Source of the DNA: Oceanobacillus kimchii X50
Lineage (GTDB): Bacteria > Bacillota > Bacilli > Bacillales > Amphibacillaceae
DNA: 64,000 nt
Direction of reading: 5' to 3'
Assembly (NCBI RefSeq): GCF_000340475.1
Contig: NZ_CM001792.1
Span: forward strand, 2,794,921 to 2,858,920
Below, piece after piece: positions 1-8,343 of the stretch (position 1 is the stretch's first letter; each line of letters opens with the position of its first letter). The position numbers and the translations under genes are program-made. The notes below the pieces were generated by a model. That model saw only the letters and a list, made by a program, of their open reading frames with translations, was not told the DNA's origin and searched no databases.

Positions 1-4
1 AAAA

Positions 5-1296
5 ATGGCAAGAGAGAACAATGATAGGAAAAAAAATCAAAAATTGAATACACAGTTGTCCGGCCTTCTAGTAGAAATAATCATACTATTATAATCTCTA
101 ATCCCTCCAGAACAATAGGCCCCACTGGAGCTACCGGACCTACGGGCGCAACAGGACCTACAGGAGCTACGGGAGCGGATGGCGTCGATGGTGTTACCGG
201 ACCTACAGGGGCTAAGGGACCTACGGGTTCAGATGGACTTGACGGCGCTACCGGGCCAACAGGAGCTACAGGATCGACTGGCGTTACGGGGCCGACCGAG
301 GCAGATGGACTTGACGGCGCCACCGGACCAACTGGAGCTACGGGTCCGACCGGCGCAACAGGGCCGACCGGGGCAGATGGACTTGACGGCGCTACCGGTC
401 CTACAGGAGCTACGGGACCGACTGGGGCGGATGGCATTGATGGTGTTACCGGTCCGACTGGGCCCACGGGACCGACCGGCGCAGATGGACTTGACGGCGC
501 TACCGGTCCTACAGGAGCTACGGGTCCGACTGGTACAGATGGCGTTGATGGTGCTACCGGACCTACTGGAGCTACGGGGCCTACGGGTGCGGATGGCGTC
601 GATGGTGCTACCGGACCTACAGGGGCTACGGGACCTACGGGGGCAGATGGCGTTGACGGCGCTACAGGTCCAACTGGAGCTACAGGATCGACCGGTGCGG
701 ATGGCATTGACGGCGTTACCGGTCCAACTGGAGCCACGGGGCCTACGGGTGCGGATGGTATTGATGGTGCTACCGGTCCAACAGGACCGACGGGGGCAGA
801 TGGCGTTGATGGTGCTACCGGGCCAACGGGTGCCACAGGACCTACAGGCGCTACAGGTACTTTCTCTCCAGCTTATGGATATGTATTTAATACCGGAGCT
901 CAATCCGTTGTTTCTGGAGGAGATATTACTTTTAGCGCAAATGGCCCTTTATCTGGTGGAGTTGCTCATGCCTCTGGAACTACAACTGTCACAGTTACAA
1001 ATGGTGGTGACTATTTGATTTCATATGCAGTTAACGTACTAATTTCTGGAATAAACATTGCTTTAGCTTATGCAATAGTTCTAAATGGGGCAATCCAAGA
1101 TACAACAAGGTACGGCCAAACCGGTGGTCAAAATAATACAACAAGGCTAGCTATAGGCTCAGCTATATTAACCATACCAAGTGGTTCTACATTGACACTT
1201 CGTAACATTGGCACTACACCTGACACGCTAGTTACAACATCCGATGGGGTAACTATTGTTAATGCATCATTGAATTTAACTAGACTAACTTCTTAG
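5..1296 (+). CDS. Collagen-like surface/exosporium protein, frameshifted near the start
   Basis: The protein has a collagen-like domain of about 82 Gly-X-Y triplets (mostly GPT, GAT, GAD, GxD) at 118-858, then a 146-residue C-terminal domain rich in small and beta-forming residues that resembles the trimerising C-terminal domain of BclA-type exosporium proteins. The collagen frame has no ATG, GTG or TTG: going upstream it meets stops at 22-27. An ATG at 5 opens another frame (MARENNDRK...) that ends at 94. The two frames join by a -1 shift, or by one extra A, at the run of eight A at 29-36. The joined N-terminus reads [19 protein letters not shown] and flows naturally into the collagen region. 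The gene may start left of the window, since no upstream context is visible. Collagen-like proteins of this kind form hair-like filaments on spores; that location is inferred from the family. A rho-independent terminator follows. Confidence 0.7.
118..858 (+). repeat. Tandem collagen Gly-X-Y coding repeats
   Basis: About 741 bases encode 82 consecutive Gly-X-Thr/Asp triplets. A longer unit of roughly 15-18 residues ([16 protein letters not shown]) recurs with variation, so the DNA is a degenerate long-period tandem repeat. It also creates long non-coding open frames on both strands. One triplet is broken: GAG (Glu) replaces a Gly codon at 298-300. Confidence 0.9.
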
Positions 1297-1371
1297 CACA
1301 ACATAACTTTGCAACAAAGTGAAATTTATATTTGTTAGACACAAATGATATTTAATTGAAGGTTTCAAGAC

Positions 1372-1402
1372 AGAGGGGGAATCTCACGCTCCCTCTTTTT
1401 TC
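1372..1402 (+). terminator. Rho-independent terminator after the collagen-like gene
   Basis: AGAGGG at 1372 pairs with CCCTCT at 1391-1396, and is followed by a run of T. It lies 75 bases after the stop codon. Confidence 0.7.
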
Positions 1403-1592
1403 AATTATATAAAGTAGTTTATTTTAAATAACACAAGTTTCACGAGTTGTAACTAACAAAATCTATTTGGTTCTAGGTTTTTACTTTTAAATCGCTACTA
1501 TTCCTTGGTCCTAACTAGACTCACTGATATTCTTATATATGTTTCTTTTGATCCATATTACATAATCTAAAAAGACAGCCAAACATTTTTTC

Positions 1593-1621
1593 TTGATTAA
1601 GACATAGAATCATTGTATAGT
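1593..1621 (+). promoter_or_regulatory. Sigma-A promoter of tcyP
   Basis: TTGATT at 1593-1598 and TATAGT at 1616-1621 are separated by 17 bases. This predicts a start of transcription near 1628 and a 50-base leader. No clear CymR or S-box element was recognised in the leader. Confidence 0.55.
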
Positions 1622-1677
1622 TTAATTCACAGTAAATTCATATGAATTATACGCATTTATAAGGAGGGTAATTATTA

Positions 1678-3072
1678 ATGGATAACTTGTTTATTTTAAT
1701 CAATGTTGTAGTGTTACTGGCACTTATTGGATTACTAATTTATATGCAGAAAAAACATGTATCATTCTCCAAACGAGTCTTTACTGGTATGGGAATAGGG
1801 ATTGTCTTAGGAGCAATTCTGCAAGCTATTTATGGAGAAGGTTCATCTATATTAACCGGGACACTTGATTGGTACAGTATTGTTGGGAGTGGTTATGTAA
1901 GATTTCTTATGGTAATTGTTGTACCACTTGTAATGATATCGATTATTCGTGCCATTATAAACTTAGATAAGACAAAAGAACTTGGAAAAATGGCTGGTTG
2001 GATAATCGGAATACTTATCTCTACAACATTAATTGCCGCATTAGTGGGTATTGGGTCGGCATTATTATTTGATTTAAGTGCCGAACAAATTGAAGCTGGT
2101 CAAGCAGAAACAGATCGTGGACTTTCGATTGAACAAAGCTTTACTGAAATGGAAGGACAAACAACACCACAACGAATTCTAAACTTTATTCCTAGTAATA
2201 TATTTTTAGATATGACTGGTGAGCGTCCGACTTCTGTTATCGCAGTAGTAATTTTTTCCGTCATTATCGGTATTGCCACTCTAGGTGTTCAACGAAAACA
2301 ACCAGAACATGCAGCAATATTTACAAAAGGAATTAACGCCATATTTAGTGTCATTATGCGAATTGTAACTCTCGTTCTTCGCTTAACACCGTTTGGGGTA
2401 CTTGCTTTAATGACAAATATGGTTGCAAGTACGAATTATCAAGGAATCATTCAATTAGGTAAGTTCGTTATTGCATCCTACGCCGCTTTACTCTTGATGT
2501 TCATTATTCATTTAGTACTTGTTGGCGTATTCGGACTTAATCCGATGACCTATTTGAAAAAAGTCATTCCAGTCCTTGGGTTCGCATTCACGTCACGATC
2601 AAGCGCTGGAACGATTCCATTAAATATTTCCGCGCAAAAGAATGCACTCGGCGTAGATGATGGAGCAGCGAATATTTCTGCATCATTTGGAGCTACAATG
2701 GGGCAAAATGGTTGTGCGGGTATTTATCCGGCAATGTTAGCTGTTATGATTGCTCCAACAGTCGGTATTGATCCTTTATCCCTTGATTTCATTATTCAAT
2801 TAGTGTTAATTACAGCTATCAGTTCATTTGGTGTAGCTGGTGTTGGCGGTGGAGCAACCTTTGCAGCAATTATTGTTCTATCCTCTATGGGATTACCAGT
2901 AGGTCTGGCAGGGTTATTGATCTCCATTGAAGCATTAATTGATATGGGCCGTACCGCTCTGAATGTAAATGGAAGCATGGTATCAGGAACATTAACTTCA
3001 AAAGTGATGCGAAACCTTAACCATGAAACGTATCAAGATAAGAAATCAGTCGTTGAAAACACAGGTATTTAA
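1678..3072 (+). CDS. tcyP: L-cystine sodium symporter TcyP
   Basis: This is a secondary transporter of the dicarboxylate/amino acid:cation symporter (DAACS) family. Its length (464 residues) and sequence character match Bacillus TcyP (YhcL), which imports L-cystine as a sulfur source. It has about eight to ten membrane segments. The family's serine-rich re-entrant loop is visible (TSRSSAGTIPLN, about residues 308-319), followed by the SFGATMGQNG motif near 336 and the final hairpin region with NVNGSM. The ATG has a strong Shine-Dalgarno AAGGAGGGTAA eight bases upstream. It is monocistronic, with its own promoter and a shared terminator downstream. The cystine specificity comes from family resemblance; other DAACS members carry glutamate or C4-dicarboxylates. 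Confidence 0.85.
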   Translation: MDNLFILINVVVLLALIGLLIYMQKKHVSFSKRVFTGMGIGIVLGAILQAIYGEGSSILTGTLDWYSIVGSGYVRFLMVIVVPLVMISIIRAIINLDKTKELGKMAGWIIGILISTTLIAALVGIGSALLFDLSAEQIEAGQAETDRGLSIEQSFTEMEGQTTPQRILNFIPSNIFLDMTGERPTSVIAVVIFSVIIGIATLGVQRKQPEHAAIFTKGINAIFSVIMRIVTLVLRLTPFGVLALMTNMVASTNYQGIIQLGKFVIASYAALLLMFIIHLVLVGVFGLNPMTYLKKVIPVLGFAFTSRSSAGTIPLNISAQKNALGVDDGAANISASFGATMGQNGCAGIYPAMLAVMIAPTVGIDPLSLDFIIQLVLITAISSFGVAGVGGGATFAAIIVLSSMGLPVGLAGLLISIEALIDMGRTALNVNGSMVSGTLTSKVMRNLNHETYQDKKSVVENTGI

Positions 3073-3098
3073 TTGTAGCTTTAGTATAAGAGTCATTT

Positions 3099-3140
3099 AG
3101 AAAACAGCAGGTTGGCTCAAACCAACACTGCTGTTTTCTA
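3099..3140. terminator. Bidirectional terminator between tcyP and the SDR gene
   Basis: AGAAAACAGCAG at 3099-3110 pairs with CTGCTGTTTTCT at 3128-3139, with an inner GTTGG/CCAAC pair. A and T tracts in the arms let it serve both convergent genes. Confidence 0.8.
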
Positions 3141-3905
3141 TTAATCAGCTTGCATTCCGCCGTCTACATTGTAAAGCGATCCATTTACAAAGGATGCATC
3201 ATCAGAAGCTAAAAACTTCACAACTTGAGCGACTTCTTCTGGTGCTCCAAATTTTCCTGCTGGAATACCTTGTTTTAAAGCTTCCCCAGATTTTTCCGGC
3301 TCCCCAGGAGTAAGGTTATTCTGAATATCAGCGAGCATTTGCGTATCAATTGCAGCTGGTGCTACAGCATTTACTCGTATTCCATCTGGTGCTACCTCTA
3401 ATGCAGCTGTTTTGGTAATACCAGCAACTGCATGTTTAGAAGCAATATATCCGACCATACCTGCTGACCCAATATAAGCAGCATTTGAAGCTGTATTTAC
3501 AATACTTCCATACCCTTGCTTTTTCATTTGTTTAATCACATGTTTCAGACCTAAGAATACACCGGTTACATTAATCGACATTATCTTTTCAAATGTAGAT
3601 TGATCCAATTCCGTAATTGTTGAAACCGGTCCATTAATCCCTGCATTATTAAAGAAAACATCAATTTTCCCAAAGCGATCTACTGTTTGTTTCACATAAC
3701 TTTCTACGTCTTCTTCAATAGTCACATTGCCCGCAATTGTAAAAACACGATCGTCTCCTACATCAAGAGATTCCTTTGCCTTTAATAATGAATCTTCATT
3801 GATATCTACTAAAGCAACCTTTGCCCCATGATCTAATAGAAGTTTTGCAGTTGCTTGTCCTATTCCCCCAGCACCACCAGTAATAAGTACTACTTTTCCT
3901 TCCAA
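3141..3905 (-). CDS. SDR-family NAD(P)-dependent oxidoreductase
   Basis: A classical short-chain dehydrogenase of 254 residues, the usual length. The Rossmann motif TGGAGGIG is at residues 9-16, with an aspartate after beta-2 (LVDI, about 43-46) that favours NAD over NADP. NNAG is at 86-89, and the catalytic residues are S140, Y153 and K157 (YxxxK). The C-terminal NVDGGMQAD is typical of the family. It is cytosolic; the substrate cannot be read from sequence, and glucose, 2,3-diol, 3-oxoacyl or bile-acid-type SDRs all look similar. It is transcribed alone from a promoter with a perfect cre site between its -35 and -10 boxes, which suggests catabolite repression and hence a role in using a secondary carbon source. 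Confidence 0.85.
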   Translation of the reverse strand: MEGKVVLITGGAGGIGQATAKLLLDHGAKVALVDINEDSLLKAKESLDVGDDRVFTIAGNVTIEEDVESYVKQTVDRFGKIDVFFNNAGINGPVSTITELDQSTFEKIMSINVTGVFLGLKHVIKQMKKQGYGSIVNTASNAAYIGSAGMVGYIASKHAVAGITKTAALEVAPDGIRVNAVAPAAIDTQMLADIQNNLTPGEPEKSGEALKQGIPAGKFGAPEEVAQVVKFLASDDASFVNGSLYNVDGGMQAD

Positions 3906-3961
3906 GATTATCCACTCCCTTTTAATAATGTACTTCTCTTTCGTAACTTGCTTTCTTTATC

Positions 3962-3990
3962 ATTTTATGAAAACGTTTACAAAATCACAA
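3962..3990 (-). promoter_or_regulatory. Sigma-A promoter of the SDR gene with an embedded cre site
   Basis: Reading the minus strand, TTGTGA (3985-3990) and TAAAAT (3962-3967) are 17 bases apart. The spacer holds TGAAAACGTTTACA (3968-3981, plus-strand reading), which fits the CcpA consensus TGWNANCGNTNWCA at every defined position. A further inverted repeat, AAATCAC-AA-GTGATTT at 3982-3997, overlaps the -35 box and could be an operator for a specific regulator. Confidence 0.65.
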
Positions 3991-4096
3991 GTGATTTGAT
4001 TGATTATTTGCACTTATTTTACAATGATAAGTATTCTACTCAGTTACTTATATAAATACCTTTTTCCGTTACAAACGGTGCATAGCAATTATGAAA

Positions 4097-4447
4097 TTAA
4101 AAAATAATCCCAAGCCACGCACCGAATAAACTCAAAATAACAGTTGTAATTATATAGAAGATAGCTTGTTTCCATTTCTTATGCTGCAACATTGAAACTA
4201 CCTCTGTACCAAATGTAGAAAAGGTTGTAAATCCTCCACATATACCAATTCCAAGAAATGCCCACCAACCTACACTTAAAAAGCCCGCTATATAATATTG
4301 CAAACATAGACCTAATATAAATGATCCAAATATATTAGTTATCCATGTTCCTAAAGGAAAAAAAGGATATTTATTCAACCATTGACTCAAACCATATCTT
4401 GCCGCAGCTCCAAGAGAACCTCCAATACCAACTATCCATATTGTCAT
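4097..4447 (-). CDS. crcB: Fluoride channel subunit CrcB (Fluc), second of the pair
   Basis: A small four-helix membrane protein of 116 residues from the CrcB/Fluc family, which exports fluoride as an antiparallel dimer. Visible family motifs are GGSLGAAARYGLSQW near the N-terminus, the PLGTWITNIFGSFILG block with the pore-lining Asn (about residues 32-47), and the GICGGFTTFSTFGTE block with the Phe box and TTFSTF (about 69-83). It overlaps the upstream crcB gene by four bases (ATGA), so the two are translationally coupled. In Bacillus the two-gene arrangement generally makes heterodimers. No fluoride riboswitch was recognised upstream of the pair. Confidence 0.88.
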   Translation of the reverse strand: MTIWIVGIGGSLGAAARYGLSQWLNKYPFFPLGTWITNIFGSFILGLCLQYYIAGFLSVGWWAFLGIGICGGFTTFSTFGTEVVSMLQHKKWKQAIFYIITTVILSLFGAWLGIIF

Positions 4448-4833
4448 GACATACCTTCCTCATTTTTAGATGTTAATGCAATACGCGCACCAAAGTAGGC
4501 GAGTCCAACTCCTAATACTACACTCCCTAAAACGTATATAACTGCTAACATATATTCAGCTGACTGTAAAAGTAATATTGTTTCTACAGAGAAGGTAGAG
4601 TATGTTGTAAAAGATCCAAGTAAACCCGTTCCAAATAGAAGTGACCATTCTTTTCGTACATAGTGCTTCCTTGCAAAAAATGTTAATAACCAACCAAGTG
4701 CAAAACATCCAATTAAATTAATGAAAAATGTCCCAATCGGAAAGCCACTGTTTGATGACATCCATTCCCCTAGCAAATAACGCAATATAGATCCAATAAA
4801 GCCCCCAAGCATAACGATAAGTACATTTTTCAT
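4444..4833 (-). CDS. crcB: Fluoride channel subunit CrcB (Fluc), first of the pair
   Basis: A 129-residue CrcB/Fluc protein with four predicted helices and the family blocks GGFIGSILRYLLGEW (9-23), FPIGTFFINLIGCFALGW and GLLGSFTTYSTFSVET. It is more divergent in the TTFSTF motif (TTYSTF) than its partner, as often seen when two copies specialise as heterodimer halves. It is the first gene of a two-gene operon. The 150 bases upstream are AT-rich; a TATAAT-like box lies near 4879-4884 on this strand, but no conserved fluoride riboswitch fold was seen. Confidence 0.87.
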   Translation of the reverse strand: MKNVLIVMLGGFIGSILRYLLGEWMSSNSGFPIGTFFINLIGCFALGWLLTFFARKHYVRKEWSLLFGTGLLGSFTTYSTFSVETILLLQSAEYMLAVIYVLGSVVLGVGLAYFGARIALTSKNEEGMS

Positions 4834-4980
4834 ATATTCACCTACTTATTAGAATATTCTTCTATAATAGATTACATTATAATCCATACTATACTATTTG
4901 ATGAAACCTTTCTTATTTTTTATCATATAATTATTATTTAGAAGTGATAGCAATGAGATGAGATTACAACAATTGAATAG

Positions 4981-5250
4981 TTAAATAGGATCCCAGAAAT
5001 TGAACGTCGTACAAACGGAGCAACAGTATTTGATAATCGAATAGTACTACCAATTAGAGAGGTTTGGAAAAGAAAAATTATTCTTAAAAAATATGGAAGT
5101 TCCATTTTTGTACATAAAAAAAGACGATACATATGTATTCTGAAACCATTACAATCAACAGGATATCTACCAACAATACGAGGAATTACGGAAAGTTTTG
5201 CAAAAACACTAGAACAGTTAAAAGGAGATTACTCATCCAAAAATGAATAA
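4981..5250 (+). pseudogene. Degraded coding remnant of unknown family
   Basis: An 89-codon open stretch reads as credible protein (for example ...ERRTNGATVFDNRIVLPIR..., GYLPTIRGITESFAKTLEQL) and ends in TAA at 5248, but has no ATG, GTG or TTG in frame and is closed by TAG at 4978. A short ATG frame (MRLQQLNS) at 4958, behind no clear ribosome site, stops just before it in another frame, as if a base had been lost. I do not recognise the family. Basic residues and the VWKRK and HKKRRY segments are all that can be noted. The alternative reading on the opposite strand (4938-5132) has unlikely composition. It could also be a chance open frame. Confidence 0.35.
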
Positions 5251-5263
5251 CCTCCTTTTTCAT

Positions 5264-6157
5264 TTACTTCAAGAAATCTTTTTCTAAATACGCTGGATTC
5301 GGATAATTATAAAATCCCTCTCCAGATTCAACACCAAGTTTCCCTTTATCTAAGTATTCTTCTTTTAAGAAATTTGCAATTGCTTTTGCATCTTCATCGC
5401 CATTTTCTCCTTTTGCTTTCGACAAGTTATATGGGGTACGAATGCCAACTACGTCTAATACAGCAAAGGGCCCACGCGGTGCTCCCATTGCAGCCATCCA
5501 TGTTTTATCAATCGTCTCTGCATCTGCAATTCCATTTACAAGTAACCCTTGTGCAGCATCTAATAAAGGAACAAGTAGTGAATTTAATATATATCCAGGT
5601 TGTTCTTTATAAATTGGTAAAGCAATCATGCCAATTTGTTTTGCAAATTCTACTAAATCATCAAACACATCCATATCTGTTCGTTCATGCTTCATAATTT
5701 CAGCTGTATTGTTTTTCCAAATTTCATTTGCAAAGTGGAGCATTAAAAATTTCTCTGGTCTTCCTGTTGCATCTGCAAATTGGCTAGGAAGCATTGTCGA
5801 AGAATTGGAAGCGAATATAGTATGCTCAGGAGCAATTCTTGCTAATTTACCATAAAAATCCGTTTTTATATCCATCACTTCAGGAACTGCTTCAATGACA
5901 AGATCGGCATTGCCAGCAGCATGTTCAAGATTTGAATAAAAAGACATACTTTCATAAGCTCTATTAACCTGCTCATCCGTCGCTCCTACATCTTTTTTAT
6001 AGCGTTCTTTTAACTTCTGAATTCGTTCTTTTGCTGTTTCTATAGCCTCATCGCTTATATCAAACACACTGACATTAAAACCTTTGTAAGCAACTTGAAA
6101 TGCAATTTGGCTCCCAAGTACTCCACTACCAGCAATAGTTACATTTTTATAATCCAT
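5264..6157 (-). CDS. 3-hydroxyacyl-CoA dehydrogenase (3-hydroxybutyryl-CoA type)
   Basis: A cytosolic NAD-dependent enzyme interconverting 3-hydroxyacyl-CoA and 3-oxoacyl-CoA. The Rossmann motif GSGVLGSQ lies at residues 10-17 and an Asp (VFDIS) follows beta-2. The catalytic block is present: SNSS at about 113-116 and the family His in MLHFAN, with Glu of the catalytic pair at about 144. The C-terminal domain carries PGYILNSLL and the late FYNYPNP signature. The length, 297 residues, is slightly over that of short HbdA enzymes. I chose the ATG at 6157 because AGAAGGT lies seven bases upstream; an ATG 17 codons earlier lacks a ribosome site. It is a single gene here with no fatty-acid oxidation partners beside it. 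Confidence 0.82.
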   Translation of the reverse strand: MDYKNVTIAGSGVLGSQIAFQVAYKGFNVSVFDISDEAIETAKERIQKLKERYKKDVGATDEQVNRAYESMSFYSNLEHAAGNADLVIEAVPEVMDIKTDFYGKLARIAPEHTIFASNSSTMLPSQFADATGRPEKFLMLHFANEIWKNNTAEIMKHERTDMDVFDDLVEFAKQIGMIALPIYKEQPGYILNSLLVPLLDAAQGLLVNGIADAETIDKTWMAAMGAPRGPFAVLDVVGIRTPYNLSKAKGENGDEDAKAIANFLKEEYLDKGKLGVESGEGFYNYPNPAYLEKDFLK

Positions 6158-6492
6158 ATTAATACCTTCTCTCTTTGAAATTGTTTTTTTAGAGCATAGA
6201 TTATTCATGTCCCGATATTTATTGAAAACATCCTGTTTTTATTGAGTATACATCTATTGAAACTCACCTATAATTACATATTGAAAGTAAACTAAGTATA
6301 CGTTAAAACTAACTTTTATCTTACCTCTTTTAGTATCTCTTTTTCTTTTTGGGCACATAAACCGCTTTTTATGTGTATCTATTCTCTATTATAACCAATA
6401 AATTTTATTCGATAATACTAGTATACAAAATAAATAACGGTTATCGCCTAATGTGAATATGATAAAATAAAAAGATTAAACGAGGAATGGCT

Positions 6493-6765
6493 ATGACAAA
6501 TAACAACTTTAATTCATCCGGAGTTACGGAAGAGGATATCGAAATTGCAAGAAGTTTAAAGTTAGGGTTAATTGCAGGGCTACTCACCACAGTGGGAGAC
6601 GCTATTGCGACGTACGCTGCAGGAGTTGCAATTGAAGAGTCTATACAAGCAAATATCGTTCAAAACACAAAAACAAAACAACAAGACGAACGGTTAAACA
6701 GAATTGAAAGAAATCTAGAATTGATTCAACAGCAATTGGCAGAGAGACGAGATGAATCCAAATAG
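6493..6765 (+). CDS. Small membrane-associated protein with C-terminal coiled coil
   Basis: Ninety residues. The N-terminal half has a hydrophobic stretch (LGLIAGLLTTVGDAIATYAAGVAI, split here by family-typical small residues) that could cross or lie on the membrane; the C-terminal 35 residues (KQQDERLNRIERNLELIQQQ) form a charged heptad-like helix. GAGG at 6482-6485 sets the start at the second ATG (6493), because the first (6487) is only one base away. The family is a short Bacillaceae hypothetical that I cannot name. It stands alone, with its own terminator. Confidence 0.6.
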   Translation: MTNNNFNSSGVTEEDIEIARSLKLGLIAGLLTTVGDAIATYAAGVAIEESIQANIVQNTKTKQQDERLNRIERNLELIQQQLAERRDESK

Positions 6766-6779
6766 TTATCTATTCAAAT

Positions 6780-6818
6780 AAGAAAGCCGTAGCCTATTAT
6801 TTAAGGTACGGCTTTCTT
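6780..6818. terminator. Bidirectional terminator
   Basis: AAGAAAGCCGTA and TACGGCTTTCTT form a 12-base-pair stem between two convergent genes, with A/T tracts on both sides. Confidence 0.8.
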
Positions 6819-6823
6819 ATTAT

Positions 6824-7948
6824 CTAAAATTGAATAATAATACGAGAAGCGTCCCCTTTGGCTAGTTTATCAAAGCCTTCATTAATATCATCCAACTTTA
6901 TAAATTCGGTCATTAATTGGTCTACTGGCAGTTTTTCTTGTTTAAATAATTCCATGAATCTTGGAATATCACGATCTGGCACACAGCTTCCAACATAGGA
7001 ACCTTTTAATGTTTTTTCTTCTGCCGTTAATGTCACATAGGGAAACGAAAACTGATGTTGTGGATGCGGTAGTCCTGTGGTTACAGTTGTACCCCCACGT
7101 TTGGTTATACCATATGCAACTTCCATTGCAGGTACTGCTCCAGCTGTTTCAAATGCATAATTCACTCCACCATTTGTTGCTTCCTTAATTTGTTCGATTA
7201 CTGTCTCATCTTTCGAGTTAAAAACATCGGTAGCTCCTAATTTTTTCGCTTGTTTTAATTTATTTTCATTAATGTCGACAGCTATAATACGGGAAGCACC
7301 CGCAGTTACTGCCCCAAGCAATGCATTTAGTCCGATACCACCTAAACCAACAATTGCAACAGTACTGCCAAGCTTAACATTGGCTGTATTGACGACAGCA
7401 CCTACTCCTGTAATTACTGCACAACCAAATAGCGCTAGCTTTTCAAAAGGAATATCCTTATCTACTTTTACTATGGAATTCCTAGATACAACCGCATATT
7501 CAGAAAAAGCAGAGACACCAATATGATGGTGGATGGTATCGTCCCCTTGACGTAATCTTCGTTCACCATTGAATAATGTTCCTTCATTATTCGCTTTCGC
7601 CCCAGGCTCACATAATGCCGGCCTACCTTCTTTACATGGGAGACAATGACCACAGCTCGGTACAAATACACATACAACGTGATCTCCTTCTTCTAAATCT
7701 TCGATACCTTCCCCTACTTCTTTTACCACTCCAGAAGCTTCATGACCTAACACCATCGGTAATGGTCTTGGTCTACTTCCATTAATAACGGATAGATCCG
7801 AATGACATAAGCTAGCTGCCTTTATTTCTAATAATACCTCTCCACGCTTTGGAGCATCTAACTCAACTATTTCAATTCGAACTGGCTGACTTTCAGTGTA
7901 TGGATGTTTTACTCCTGATTTACGTAGTACCGCTGCTTTTGTTTGCAT
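6824..7948 (-). CDS. Zinc-dependent alcohol dehydrogenase (medium-chain, class III-like)
   Basis: A 374-residue MDR-family dehydrogenase. Catalytic zinc ligands are C48 (ASLCHSD), H69-E70 (GHE) and the later Cys in FGCAVITG. Structural zinc Cys are at 99, 102, 105 and 113. The NAD site GLGGIG follows STVAIV, with Asp at the end of beta-2 (AVDINE). The spacing and the GCAVITG block put it with class III-like/aryl alcohol dehydrogenases rather than with sorbitol dehydrogenases. It probably oxidises or reduces an alcohol/aldehyde using NAD(H) in the cytosol. It is transcribed alone, with a candidate cre site 126-139 bases upstream. Confidence 0.83.
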   Translation of the reverse strand: MQTKAAVLRKSGVKHPYTESQPVRIEIVELDAPKRGEVLLEIKAASLCHSDLSVINGSRPRPLPMVLGHEASGVVKEVGEGIEDLEEGDHVVCVFVPSCGHCLPCKEGRPALCEPGAKANNEGTLFNGERRLRQGDDTIHHHIGVSAFSEYAVVSRNSIVKVDKDIPFEKLALFGCAVITGVGAVVNTANVKLGSTVAIVGLGGIGLNALLGAVTAGASRIIAVDINENKLKQAKKLGATDVFNSKDETVIEQIKEATNGGVNYAFETAGAVPAMEVAYGITKRGGTTVTTGLPHPQHQFSFPYVTLTAEEKTLKGSYVGSCVPDRDIPRFMELFKQEKLPVDQLMTEFIKLDDINEGFDKLAKGDASRIIIQF

Positions 7949-8073
7949 AATATTATCCCTCCAGCAATTTTATCAATCTATTATTCATAAAACTCTTTTG
8001 TGGATGAAAGAAAATTAGGAAATTCCTCAGAATCACGCACGAATACCTTGTCGCATGTATTATTCACATTTAA

Positions 8074-8087
8074 GGAAGCGCTTTAAT
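8074..8087. promoter_or_regulatory. Candidate cre site between the zinc ADH gene and glpP
   Basis: GGAAGCGCTTTAAT contains the AAGCGCTT core of the CcpA operator. The minus-strand reading TTAAAGCGCTTCCT differs from TGAAAGCGCTTTCA at three flanking positions. The site lies between two divergent genes and could affect either. Confidence 0.4.
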
Positions 8088-8343
8088 TTAATCATAGTAA
8101 TTGATTGCATCTGTTGCAATGATTATATTCTACTTAACATAAAATTACAAAAATATCAGTAAAGTGTACTTCTTCTCTTCTCTTATTCCTATCACCATTA
8201 TACGTGACTTGCTTTATACATCCATCTACCGAATAAATCCTGTCCATATAGAATAATATGATATAGATAACGATATTAACATTACAAAACTGTATTTTTT
8301 ACAGATAATTACTCAACAAATTTAGTAGAAAGGACGGGATAGA

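Noticed and set aside
81..1018. Long open frames on both strands across the collagen region (minus 81-836 and 229-903, plus 179-1018)
   Set aside because: They arise from the nine-base periodicity and Gly/Thr/Pro-rich composition of the repeat and show low-complexity translations; the C-terminal domain fits only the frame ending at 1296.
4834..4980. Fluoride riboswitch before the crcB pair
   Set aside because: The expected GG-GATGG core and pseudoknot could not be found in the AT-rich leader.
4938..5132. A 64-codon minus-strand frame opposite the decayed plus-strand remnant
   Set aside because: It has no ribosome site and an implausible hydrophobic/Cys composition, while the opposite strand reads better.
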